Assembly (NCBI GenBank): GCA_050945275.1
Contig: JBMNSQ010000111.1
Coordinates: 1 to 5,382 of the forward strand
DNA from: JAAYWY01 sp050945275
Lineage (GTDB): Bacteria; Bacillota; DTU030; DUMP01
Reading direction: 5' to 3'
Length of the DNA: 5,382 bases
Positions 1 through 5,382 of this stretch are shown one piece after another. The translations under genes and the position numbers were made by a program. Numbering within the stretch: position 1 is the stretch's first letter; every line of letters starts with the position of its first letter. The notes under the pieces were generated by a model. That model saw only the letters and a list, made by a program, of their open reading frames with translations. It had not been told where the DNA came from and ran no database searches.

Positions 1-10
1 AGGCTCCGCC

Positions 11-26
11 ATTTGTCTTACCGAGC
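11..26. repeat. Decayed partial copy of the adjacent repeat
   Basis: ATTTGTCTTACCGAGC (11-26) matches ATTTGTCATCCCGAGC (33-48) at 14 of 16 positions, offset by 22 bases. The similarity stops in the middle of the palindrome, so this looks like a truncated or eroded second copy. Bases 1-96 otherwise contain no gene that I can support. Confidence 0.45.
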
Positions 27-32
27 TTCTTC

Positions 33-69
33 ATTTGTCATCCCGAGCGAAGCGAGGGATCTTTCCCTC
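33..69. repeat. Dispersed palindromic intergenic repeat
   Basis: The core CCCGAGCGAAGCGAGGG (42-58), preceded by TTGTCAT and followed by ATCTTT, belongs to a short palindromic element I recognise from intergenic regions of many bacterial genomes, often as GTCATCCTGAGCGAAGCG-like sequence. ATCCC (40-44) can pair with GGGAT (56-60). Alternatively GAGGGA (54-59) can pair with TCCCTC (64-69) around a four-base loop. It begins 28 bases past the secA stop codon on the minus strand and could form structure at the end of the secA message, but no T-run follows. The copy number in this genome cannot be seen here. Confidence 0.65.
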
Positions 70-96
70 TTTAACCCGCCCCACCAAGATCATCCT

Positions 97-2736
97 CTAA
101 CGTCCGCAACATCTCTTATATTTTTTCCCGCTACCGCAGGGACAAGGATCGTTGCGGCCAATTTTTTTACCTTCACGTCGGTACGGCTTCGGCAGTCCAC
201 TGTCGACACTGCCTCCACCGGTAGTAACATTCTTGAAAGCACTACGCCGCTCGGGCTTCCTGGTTTCCAGTTGCATTTTAAACAAGTAGTGTACCGTATC
301 CTCTTGGATTCGGGCCACCATACCCTGAAACATCTCGTAAGCCTCGCGCTTATATTCTATCAGCGGATCGTGCTGCCCATAAGCTCTTAGGCCAATACCT
401 TCTCTAAGCTCGTCCATTGCATCCAGGTGCTCCATCCACTTGCTGTCCACTACCCTAAGCAGTATTACCCGCTCGCGCTCCCGCATGTTATCCGGCCCAA
501 TTTGTGCTTCGCGCTCAGCATACAAAGCCTCGGCCTTTTCTTCAAGAAATAATAACATCGCATCGCGTCCCTGGTCTACCGGTAGATCAGCTGCCGTTAT
601 CATTCCCCGCGGGAAGAAGGTCTGCTCCAATACCATAAGCAAAGCTTTTATATCCCATTCTTCAGGCAAAGTATTATCGCTGCAATACGTAGTCAGGTAA
701 TCCGCCAGTACAGACTTAGCCATGCTTAGGACTGTCTCCCTATGATCGGTGTCCGTAAGCACTTCTCGGCGCTGCTGGTAAATAACCTCGCGCTGGGTAT
801 TCATTACATCGTCATACTCTAACAATTGCTTACGAATATCAAAGTTTCTAGCTTCCACTTTCTTTTGGGCATTTTCCACTGCCCTAGACAGAAGTGGATG
901 CTCAATAGGTTGATCTTCTTCCAATCCCAGACGCTCCATAACCCGAGAAATTCCCTCACCACCGAAGAGCCGCAGCAAATCATCCTCTAGCGACAAATAA
1001 AAACGTGATGACCCCGGGTCGCCCTGCCGCCCACTGCGCCCGCGCAGCTGGTTATCAATCCGTCGCGACTCATGGCGTTCCGTTCCAATAATATGAAGCC
1101 CACCAGTGGCCACCACCTGGTCGTGCTCGGCCTCACACTGCTTTTTCATCTGCTCCCAAAGCGCCCGGTACGTCTTGTTATCCACTTCGGCTACGTTTAC
1201 CCCTTGACGCAGAAGCTCTGCTTTCGTCAAAAAATCCGGATGACCGCCTAAAACAATGTCCGTTCCACGCCCGGCCATATTCGTAGCTATGGTTACACTA
1301 CCCAGGCGTCCTGCCTGAGCCACGATTTCTGCCTCTTTCTCATGGTACTTAGCATTTAGCACCTGATGCCGTATACCGCGGCGTCTGATAAGCGCGCTGA
1401 GGCGCTCCGACGTTTCAATAGATACCGTACCCACAAGTACCGGCTGCCCCCGCCGGTTGCACTCCAGTATTTCTTCCACCACGGCATTGAACTTGGCTGC
1501 TTCCGTCTTGTAAATCACATCCGGATGGTCTTTCCTGATCATCGGTTTATGCGTCGGTAAAACCACCACGTCTAGGCCGTAAATATTGCGAAACTCTTCT
1601 TCTTCTGTCGCAGCCGTACCTGTCATGCCAGCTAGTTTCTTATACATCCGAAAGAAGTTCTGGAAGGTAATTCGAGCCAATGTTTGACTCTCGGTCTCAA
1701 TTTTGACCCCTTCTTTGGCTTCAATCGCTTGGTGCAAACCATCACTGTAGCGGCGACCAATCATCAGCCGGCCGGTAAATTCATCCACAATAATTATTTG
1801 GCCGTCTTTAACCACGTAATCTCGATCGGCTTGCATAAGAGCATTGGCCCGGAGCGCCTGCATCAAGTAATGGGACAAGTCATCGCCATCAGTATCAGCG
1901 TACAGATTGTCCACGTTTAGCATCCGTTCTACCTTAGCGACGCCCTGCTCGGTGGGAGCTACAGTACGAGCCTTCTCGTCCACCTCATAGTCTTCCCCCG
2001 ACTTTAAACGCGGTACTATTTGAGCAAATTTATAGTATAGTTCAGTGGACTGCTCACCTTGTCCGGAAATAATAAGAGGCGTCCGGGCCTCGTCAATTAA
2101 AATACTGTCCACTTCGTCGATGATGGCATAATTAAAGGGTCGTTGCACCATCTGATCCTCGTACAACACCATGTTATCCCTAAGATAGTCAAAACCAAAC
2201 TCGTTGTTAGTACCATAGGTGATATCAGCTTCATAAGCCCTCTTACGGTCGGCGAAATCAAGCCCGTGTACAATAAGGCCCACCGACAAGCCAAGAAATT
2301 TGTATATGGTTCCCATCCACTCACTATCACGTTTGGCCAAGTAATCGTTAACAGTTACAATATGCACCCCGTGGCCAGCTAATGCATTAAGGTAAGCTGG
2401 TAAGGTGGCCACTAGCGTTTTGCCCTCACCAGTTTTCATCTCGGCGATACGCCCTTGGTGAAGAACCACACCACCCATTATCTGCTCATCAAAATGACGC
2501 AGGCCCAAAGTACGTTGCGAAGCTTCCCTTACAACCGCAAAGGCCTCAGGAAGAAGATCGTCGAGCGTTTCTCCAGCGCTCAGGCGGGCCTTAAATTCAT
2601 TTGTCTTCGCCTTTAGCTCGGCATCAGATAACGCCTTGATGGCCCCCTCCCAAGAATTAACCTGTTTTACCACCGGTGCTAGACGTTTTATTTCTCGCTC
2701 ATTATCATCGAACATTTTCTTTAGAAAACCAAACAT
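97..2736 (-). CDS. secA: SecA, preprotein translocase ATPase
   Basis: SecA is the ATP-driven motor that pushes unfolded preproteins through the SecYEG channel at the cytoplasmic membrane. The 879-residue product is full length for the family. Visible motifs in order: Walker A MKTGEGKT (residues 100-107), Walker B region IIDEVDSILIDEARTP (205-220) in the first nucleotide-binding domain, the preprotein-crosslinking region (about 220-360), then TNMAGRGTDI (485-494) and the arginine-finger helicase motif GRSGRQGDPG (566-575) in the second nucleotide-binding domain. The helical scaffold and wing domains follow (about 610-820). A basic linker leads to a C-terminal zinc-binding SEC-C tail with Cys865, Cys867, Cys876 and Cys877, which in known SecA binds SecB or ribosomes. 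The ATG at 2736 is chosen because AGGGGAG and AAGGTG lie just upstream and homologues begin MFGFLKK-like. An in-frame GTG at 2778 has no ribosome site and coincides with the predicted transcription start. No frameshift or missing key residue is seen. It appears to be transcribed alone from its own promoter. Confidence 0.98.
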   Translation of the reverse strand: MFGFLKKMFDDNEREIKRLAPVVKQVNSWEGAIKALSDAELKAKTNEFKARLSAGETLDDLLPEAFAVVREASQRTLGLRHFDEQIMGGVVLHQGRIAEMKTGEGKTLVATLPAYLNALAGHGVHIVTVNDYLAKRDSEWMGTIYKFLGLSVGLIVHGLDFADRKRAYEADITYGTNNEFGFDYLRDNMVLYEDQMVQRPFNYAIIDEVDSILIDEARTPLIISGQGEQSTELYYKFAQIVPRLKSGEDYEVDEKARTVAPTEQGVAKVERMLNVDNLYADTDGDDLSHYLMQALRANALMQADRDYVVKDGQIIIVDEFTGRLMIGRRYSDGLHQAIEAKEGVKIETESQTLARITFQNFFRMYKKLAGMTGTAATEEEEFRNIYGLDVVVLPTHKPMIRKDHPDVIYKTEAAKFNAVVEEILECNRRGQPVLVGTVSIETSERLSALIRRRGIRHQVLNAKYHEKEAEIVAQAGRLGSVTIATNMAGRGTDIVLGGHPDFLTKAELLRQGVNVAEVDNKTYRALWEQMKKQCEAEHDQVVATGGLHIIGTERHESRRIDNQLRGRSGRQGDPGSSRFYLSLEDDLLRLFGGEGISRVMERLGLEEDQPIEHPLLSRAVENAQKKVEARNFDIRKQLLEYDDVMNTQREVIYQQRREVLTDTDHRETVLSMAKSVLADYLTTYCSDNTLPEEWDIKALLMVLEQTFFPRGMITAADLPVDQGRDAMLLFLEEKAEALYAEREAQIGPDNMRERERVILLRVVDSKWMEHLDAMDELREGIGLRAYGQHDPLIEYKREAYEMFQGMVARIQEDTVHYLFKMQLETRKPERRSAFKNVTTGGGSVDSGLPKPYRREGKKIGRNDPCPCGSGKKYKRCCGR

Positions 2737-2740
2737 AGTG

Positions 2741-2753
2741 CACCTTCTCCCCT
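2741..2753 (-). promoter_or_regulatory. secA ribosome binding site
   Basis: On the minus strand AGGGGAG (2753-2747) runs straight into AAGGTG (2746-2741), ten and four bases from the ATG at 2736. This purine-rich stretch decides the start: the alternative GTG at 2778, 14 codons upstream, has no such site. Confidence 0.8.
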
Positions 2754-2784
2754 GAAAACCAAAATAATTAGCGGCCACCTCTTC

Positions 2785-2813
2785 ATTCTAGCATTTAGGC
2801 CACCGAGAAACAA
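2785..2813 (-). promoter_or_regulatory. secA promoter, sigma-A type with extended -10
   Basis: On the minus strand a -35 box TTGTTT (2813-2808) is separated by exactly 17 bases from a -10 box TAGAAT (2790-2785). The -10 is preceded by TGC, giving the extended form TGCTAGAAT. Transcription would start near 2778, leaving a leader of about 42 bases before the secA ATG. The -35 begins only three bases after the T-run of the hpf terminator, so secA would be initiated independently of hpf. This is a consensus match by eye, with no expression data. Confidence 0.72.
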
Positions 2814-2815
2814 TA

Positions 2816-2840
2816 GAAAAAGCGCCCGCTGGTGGGCGCT
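2816..2840 (-). terminator. Intrinsic terminator of hpf
   Basis: On the minus strand AGCGCCC (2840-2834) and GGGCGCT (2827-2821) form a perfect 7-bp GC-rich stem around a six-base loop ACCAGC. It runs into TTTTTC, the first T closing the stem. It lies 80 bases after the hpf stop codon and just before the secA promoter, so it should separate the two transcription units. The structure is directional: no T-run follows it on the plus strand. Confidence 0.88.
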
Positions 2841-2920
2841 TACGGGCTTAAACTGGTATCTCTCTTATTTTAGTTGCAACTGCGTAGAACAAAAGAATCC
2901 AGAATCTATTCTCAGCGCCT

Positions 2921-3451
2921 TTAGCGCAATGGTTCTATCAGGCCATAATTTCCGTCCTTGCGCCGATAAACCACATTCACTTCCTCAGTATCGGCATTGC
3001 GAAAGACAAAGAAATCGTGTCCTAACAGGTTCATCTGCAAAAGTGCTTCCTCAGTTGGCATCGGCTTTACCGGAAAACGTTTGGTTCGCACTAACTGCGG
3101 CTCGCCAGTCTTCGCTTTCTCAAGAGGGCGAGGAGGAATTACGTCCAGCACACTACCATTTTTAATCTTGCGGGCAAGTTTAGTCTTGTACTTCTCCACC
3201 TGTTTCTCTAGTTTATCCATCACCAAGTCGATGGAAGCATACATATCCCCGCTAGACATTTCGCCCCTCAGTAGCCGACCGCCCACTGGAACTGTAACCT
3301 CCACAATATGTCGTTCACGCTCAACTGCTAACATTACCACCGCTTCCGTCACATCGTCCAGGAGTTTGGCGAGCTTGCCTACTTTCTTTTCCACGTAGTC
3401 GCGCAAAGCAGGAGTGACATCAATGTTCTTCCCACGCACGATAATTCTCAC
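2921..3451 (-). CDS. hpf: Ribosome hibernation promoting factor, long form (HPF/RaiA/YvyD)
   Basis: Long HPF binds the 30S decoding region and pairs two 70S ribosomes into inactive 100S dimers when growth stops. The 176-residue product has the N-terminal S30AE/RaiA domain (about 1-100), starting MRIIVRGKNIDVT and including the VEVTVPVGGRLLRGEMSSGDMYASID strand-helix region. A linker rich in Pro, Lys and Arg (about 104-120) follows, then the C-terminal dimerisation domain (about 121-176, with VRTKRFPVKPM, EEALLQMNLLGHDFFVFRN and VVYRRKDGNYGLIEP). The C-terminal domain separates it from short HPF and YfiA of enteric bacteria. The start is GTG at 3451: AAAGGAG ends eight bases before it. An upstream in-frame GTG at 3460 overlaps that ribosome site, so it is unlikely. 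A sigma-H-like promoter precedes it and an intrinsic terminator follows, suggesting a monocistronic, stress or stationary-phase regulated gene. Confidence 0.96.
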   Translation of the reverse strand: MRIIVRGKNIDVTPALRDYVEKKVGKLAKLLDDVTEAVVMLAVERERHIVEVTVPVGGRLLRGEMSSGDMYASIDLVMDKLEKQVEKYKTKLARKIKNGSVLDVIPPRPLEKAKTGEPQLVRTKRFPVKPMPTEEALLQMNLLGHDFFVFRNADTEEVNVVYRRKDGNYGLIEPLR

Positions 3452-3459
3452 GCTTACCA

Positions 3460-3466
3460 CTCCTTT
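3460..3466 (-). promoter_or_regulatory. hpf ribosome binding site
   Basis: AAAGGAG on the minus strand lies eight bases before the GTG at 3451, which is the ideal spacing. The G of the other candidate GTG (3460) is the last base of this site, which rules that codon out as the main start. Confidence 0.82.
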
Positions 3467-3492
3467 CAGTCAGCCCATCGGCTTACTATGTA

Positions 3493-3521
3493 TTATTCCC
3501 CACTCTACCAGAAAATCCTGC
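3493..3521 (-). promoter_or_regulatory. hpf promoter, sigma-H-like
   Basis: On the minus strand GCAGGATTT (3521-3513) is followed after 13 bases by GGAAT (3499-3495), continuing GAATAA. This fits the sigma-H pattern of Firmicutes (roughly RnAGGAwww, a 12-14 base spacer, then GAAT) and resembles the spoVG promoter of Bacillus subtilis as I remember it. The B. subtilis homologue yvyD is known to use sigma-H and sigma-B. Transcription would start near 3488, giving a leader of about 37 bases to the GTG. A weaker sigma-A reading (-35 TTGCGT at 3533-3528) has no good -10 at the right distance. Consensus match only. Confidence 0.65.
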
Positions 3522-3531
3522 CTTTCTACGC

Positions 3532-3588
3532 AAAAACCGGAGCCGCCACCAGGGCTGAATAAGAATCAGTCCAAGAAGTAGCTCCGGT
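3532..3588 (-). terminator. Bipartite terminator of the amino-acid transporter operon
   Basis: On the minus strand ACCGGAGC (3588-3581) pairs perfectly with GCTCCGGT (3543-3536), followed by TTTTT (3536-3532, the first T closing the stem) and then G. The 37 bases between the arms hold a second small hairpin: CTGA (3569-3566) pairs with TCAG (3558-3555) around a seven-base loop, with flanking GG and CC possibly extending it past a bulged A. It begins 18 bases after the ATPase stop codon, so it should end the transporter transcript. The enclosed region is longer than in most intrinsic terminators. Confidence 0.72.
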
Positions 3589-3605
3589 ATAGCACTAGCC
3601 GAGCA

Positions 3606-4328
3606 CTACAAAATCTTACCCAAAAAGGCCTTCGTCCGTTCATTACGCGGCCGAGAAAACACCTGTTCCGGCTCCCCTTCCTCCACCACCTTACCATCAT
3701 CCATAAATATCACCCGATCCCCCACCTCGCGGGCAAAGCCCATTTCATGGGTCACCACCACCATAGTCATACCATCCTTGGCCAGGCTTTTCATTACATC
3801 CAACACTTCGCCGATCATTTCCGGGTCCAAGGCTGACGTTGGTTCATCAAATAGCATTACCTTAGGCCTCATGGCCAGAGCCCTAGCAATAGCCACCCGC
3901 TGCTGCTGCCCACCGGAGAGTTGGCGCGGATAAACCTCGGCCTTGTCTGACAACCCTACTTTAAGGAGCAGTTCCTGTGCAATATCCGTCGCCTCAGCCA
4001 AAGGTAACCCCCTAACCTTTCTCGGTGCCAGCGTGATATTTTCCGTTACCGTCATGTGAGGAAATAGATTAAACGACTGAAACACCATCCCCACCTCTCG
4101 GCGCACCCGGTTGATATTGGTGGCTGAGTGGTTAAGTTTAATTCCATCCACTACAATTTCGCCCTTGGTGGGCTCCTCTAAATAGTTGATACACCTAAGC
4201 AGAGTGCTCTTGCCGGACCCTGACGGCCCGATTATGACCACCACTTCACCTTGGTCTATCTTATCAGTAATACCTTTTAACACGTGAAGATGTCCGAAAT
4301 GCTTGTGCACATTCTTAAGCTCGATCAC
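3606..4328 (-). CDS. glnQ: Polar amino-acid ABC transporter ATP-binding protein (GlnQ family)
   Basis: This is the cytoplasmic ATPase that powers uptake by the permease encoded just upstream. The 240-residue product is the normal length for GlnQ/HisP-type ATPases. Visible motifs: Walker A GPSGSGKST (34-42), Q-loop Gln84 in MVFQSFNLFP, signature LSGGQQQR (137-144), Walker B VMLFDEPT (157-164) followed by the D-loop SALD (165-168), and H-loop His194 in VVTHEMGFA. All catalytic elements are intact. The GTG at 4328 is chosen because AAAGGGGG ends ten bases before it and the protein then begins MIELKNVHKHFG, as homologues do. A TTG at 4361 would add 11 residues but has no ribosome site. The gene overlaps the permease gene by 14 bases, implying coupled translation. 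The ATPase family is certain. The substrate (glutamine, other polar amino acid or cystine) is not fixed by this subunit, so the gene symbol is a family label. Confidence 0.95.
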   Translation of the reverse strand: MIELKNVHKHFGHLHVLKGITDKIDQGEVVVIIGPSGSGKSTLLRCINYLEEPTKGEIVVDGIKLNHSATNINRVRREVGMVFQSFNLFPHMTVTENITLAPRKVRGLPLAEATDIAQELLLKVGLSDKAEVYPRQLSGGQQQRVAIARALAMRPKVMLFDEPTSALDPEMIGEVLDVMKSLAKDGMTMVVVTHEMGFAREVGDRVIFMDDGKVVEEGEPEQVFSRPRNERTKAFLGKIL

Positions 4329-4983
4329 CTTTCGCCAACCCCCTTTCCGCCCGCCGTACAATTAAAGACAGTGGTAAAGTAAGACCCAGGTACAATAGAC
4401 CGGCGGTAACATATATTGGTAAGGCATAGCCGCCTTTTCGTCCCACCATCATATTGGCAAAACGCATAACTTCCGGCACCGCAATGGTAGCCATCAAAGA
4501 AGAATCCTTAAGAAGCATAATAAATTCATTACCTAATGAAGGCATAATGTTACGAAAAGCTTGCGGTAGCACCACATAGCGCATAGCCTGCCACCACGAC
4601 ATACCCACCGACCGTGCGGCTTCCATTTGCCCTTTATCCACCGATTGAATGCCACCGCGTACCACTTCCGACACATAAGCACCACTGTTAATACTGTATG
4701 CCACCCAACCGGCAACCATGGGCGGCAAATTAATGCCCACTTCCGGGAGAGCAAAGTAGACTAAGAACAACTGCACCATGAGCGGAGTTCCTCTAATAAC
4801 TTCCACATAAGCAGTCGTCAAGCCCCTTAACAATCGGTTGTGCGACAACCGGGCTAAACCAACAATAGTACCGATTAAAAGTCCTGTTAGTACAGAAAAA
4901 AAGGTAATAATTACCGTCACTCTAAGCCCCGATAACATAAGCGGAAGAATCTCCGGGATCACTAGCCAATCGCTTAATTTCAT
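4315..4983 (-). CDS. glnP: Polar amino-acid ABC transporter permease (HisM/GlnP family)
   Basis: This inner subunit forms the membrane channel of an amino-acid importer, usually as a homodimer when only one permease gene is present, as here. The 222-residue product is the usual length. Hydrophobic stretches near residues 17-43, 58-80, 88-108, 150-170 and 188-209 fit the five-helix HAAA-type fold. The family signature VIRGTPLMVQLF (62-73) and SINSGAYVSEVVRGGIQSV (97-115) are both clear. The cytoplasmic EAA loop that docks on the ATPase spans 121-142 (EAARSVGM...LPQA). The ATG at 4983 has AGAGGGG about eight bases upstream. It follows the binding-protein gene after 83 bases and overlaps the ATPase gene at its 3' end, so the three genes form one operon. 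No truncation is seen. Substrate is not deducible, and the symbol is a family label. Confidence 0.94.
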   Translation of the reverse strand: MKLSDWLVIPEILPLMLSGLRVTVIITFFSVLTGLLIGTIVGLARLSHNRLLRGLTTAYVEVIRGTPLMVQLFLVYFALPEVGINLPPMVAGWVAYSINSGAYVSEVVRGGIQSVDKGQMEAARSVGMSWWQAMRYVVLPQAFRNIMPSLGNEFIMLLKDSSLMATIAVPEVMRFANMMVGRKGGYALPIYVTAGLLYLGLTLPLSLIVRRAERGLAKGDRA

Positions 4984-5017
4984 TTATAAGTCCCCTCTTC
5001 CCGGTGATATACATACT

Positions 5018-5051
5018 GTGGCGGCCGGCGAAAATGCCCGCCGGCCGCCAC
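5018..5051 (-). repeat. Intercistronic GC-rich stem-loop between binding protein and permease genes
   Basis: A perfect 13-bp inverted repeat (5018-5030 with 5039-5051, arms reading GTGGCGGCCGGCG and its complement) surrounds an eight-base loop. It starts 15 bases after the binding-protein stop codon. On the minus strand the 3' arm is followed by AGTATG with no T-run, so it does not look like an ordinary intrinsic terminator. In ABC importer operons, a hairpin here often protects the binding-protein part of the message from 3' decay, or partly stops transcription, so that the binding protein is made in excess. That role is an inference. Confidence 0.8.
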
Positions 5052-5066
5052 CGCCCTTAGCGGATA

Positions 5067-5382
5067 TTATTCATTAAACCATTTGTCAAGCATTTCATCG
5101 TAACGACCATCTTCTTTAATCTTTTTCAAGACATCGTTTACCTTATTCACCATCTCTGTATCGCCTTTACGGAAAGCAATGGCCGTATACTCTTTTACAA
5201 ACGGCTCTTCGCTGACCAATTTTACCTTATCCCCATGCTCCTTAACGTAAGCCTTGCCCACCGGCTCATCCACTATAACTGCGTCCAAATTGCCATGCTG
5301 TAAGTCTAAAAACGCCTGAGGATAATTGTCATAACGCTTGATTTCCTTAATGTCCACCGCTTTGCCTTCGTATTCATCCTCG
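5067..5382 (-). CDS. Amino-acid ABC transporter substrate-binding protein, C-terminal part (SBP family 3)
   Basis: The last 104 residues are present. The N-terminal end, including any signal peptide or lipobox, lies beyond the right edge of the window. This extracytoplasmic protein captures the amino acid and delivers it to the permease. The fragment shows the typical second lobe: EIKRYDNYPQAFLDLQHGNLDAVIVDEPVGKAYV, where the Asp of VDEP (codon 5270-5268) matches the family residue that holds the ligand's alpha-amino group. Then come the hinge-return strand EYTAIAFRKGDTEMVNKVNDVLKKIKEDG and the closing helix YDEMLDKWF. The protein is rich in Lys, Glu and Asp, as expected for a secreted binding lobe. 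It is the first visible gene of the operon and is followed by a strong hairpin before the permease. The ligand cannot be decided from the C-terminal half. Confidence 0.92.
   Translation of the reverse strand, partial: EDEYEGKAVDIKEIKRYDNYPQAFLDLQHGNLDAVIVDEPVGKAYVKEHGDKVKLVSEEPFVKEYTAIAFRKGDTEMVNKVNDVLKKIKEDGRYDEMLDKWFNE

Noticed and set aside
1..96. Start of prfB (release factor 2), which often follows secA in Firmicutes.
   Set aside because: The 96 bases after the secA stop hold only the repeat element and no coding start or prfB-like frameshift site. The gene may lie further left, outside the window.
2737..2778. A 14-residue N-terminal extension of SecA starting at GTG 2778.
   Set aside because: There is no ribosome site before it, the added residues do not resemble the family, and the predicted secA transcription start falls at the same place. 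A good ribosome site serves the ATG at 2736.
2816..2860. A riboswitch-like alternative fold in front of secA, using AAGCCCG upstream of the hpf terminator as a competing arm.
   Set aside because: The competing pairing is short and bulged, no conserved aptamer is visible, and the secA promoter lies downstream of the structure, so it could not control secA from there.
13..3398. Several open frames of 64-133 codons on the plus strand opposite secA and hpf.
   Set aside because: They lie almost wholly inside well-supported genes on the other strand and have no recognisable domains. I treat them as chance shadows.
3452..3605. A raiA-type structured RNA in front of hpf, as reported in some Firmicutes.
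   Set aside because: The gap is only about 150 bases and is filled by the transporter terminator, the sigma-H-like promoter and a short leader. That leaves too little room for an RNA of about 200 bases. A covariance-model search would settle it.
5018..5051. Calling the intercistronic hairpin an intrinsic terminator.
   Set aside because: No T-run follows the stem on the minus strand, and the permease gene downstream clearly belongs to the same operon.
1..5382. A previously undescribed system, mobile element or CRISPR array.
   Set aside because: Every gene belongs to a well-known housekeeping or transport family with intact motifs. There is no array, transposase, attachment site or unexplained long frame.

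Overview
All five protein-coding genes lie on the minus strand, so the window reads biologically from its right end to its left. The order is: the 3' end of a polar amino-acid ABC transporter binding-protein gene, its permease gene, its ATPase gene (glnQ family), a long-form ribosome hibernation factor gene (hpf/raiA) and secA. The proteins point to a Gram-positive Clostridia-type Firmicute, probably a spore-forming Peptococcaceae/Desulfotomaculum-like lineage. The reasons are the long HPF with a C-terminal dimerisation domain, the hpf-secA gene order typical of Firmicutes, strong purine-rich ribosome binding sites, frequent GTG starts, moderate GC and a sigma-H-like promoter. The genus cannot be fixed from this sequence alone.

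Right part (about 3530-5382): an ABC importer operon. The binding protein is cut by the window edge. An 83-base gap holding a perfect 13-bp GC-rich hairpin separates it from the permease gene. The ATPase gene overlaps the permease gene by 14 bases. A long bipartite stem-loop followed by five T residues closes the operon. The binding protein captures a polar amino acid outside the membrane, the permease forms the channel (probably as a homodimer), and the ATPase drives import. The exact substrate cannot be read from the sequence.

Middle (about 2816-3530): hpf as its own transcription unit. It starts with a promoter closely matching the sigma-H consensus, has a well-spaced Shine-Dalgarno before a GTG start at 3451, and ends with a canonical intrinsic terminator. 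HPF dimerises 70S ribosomes into inactive 100S particles in stationary phase or under stress.

Left part (1-2815): secA, the preprotein translocase ATPase, with a complete 879-residue product. Its own extended -10 promoter starts immediately after the hpf terminator. Downstream of secA, at the window edge, is a dispersed palindromic intergenic repeat with a decayed partial copy beside it.

I found no evidence of a new system, mobile element, CRISPR array or RNA gene. The value lies in the regulatory layout: two terminator-promoter junctions back to back, a sigma-H-type hpf promoter, an intercistronic hairpin, and start-codon corrections for three genes.
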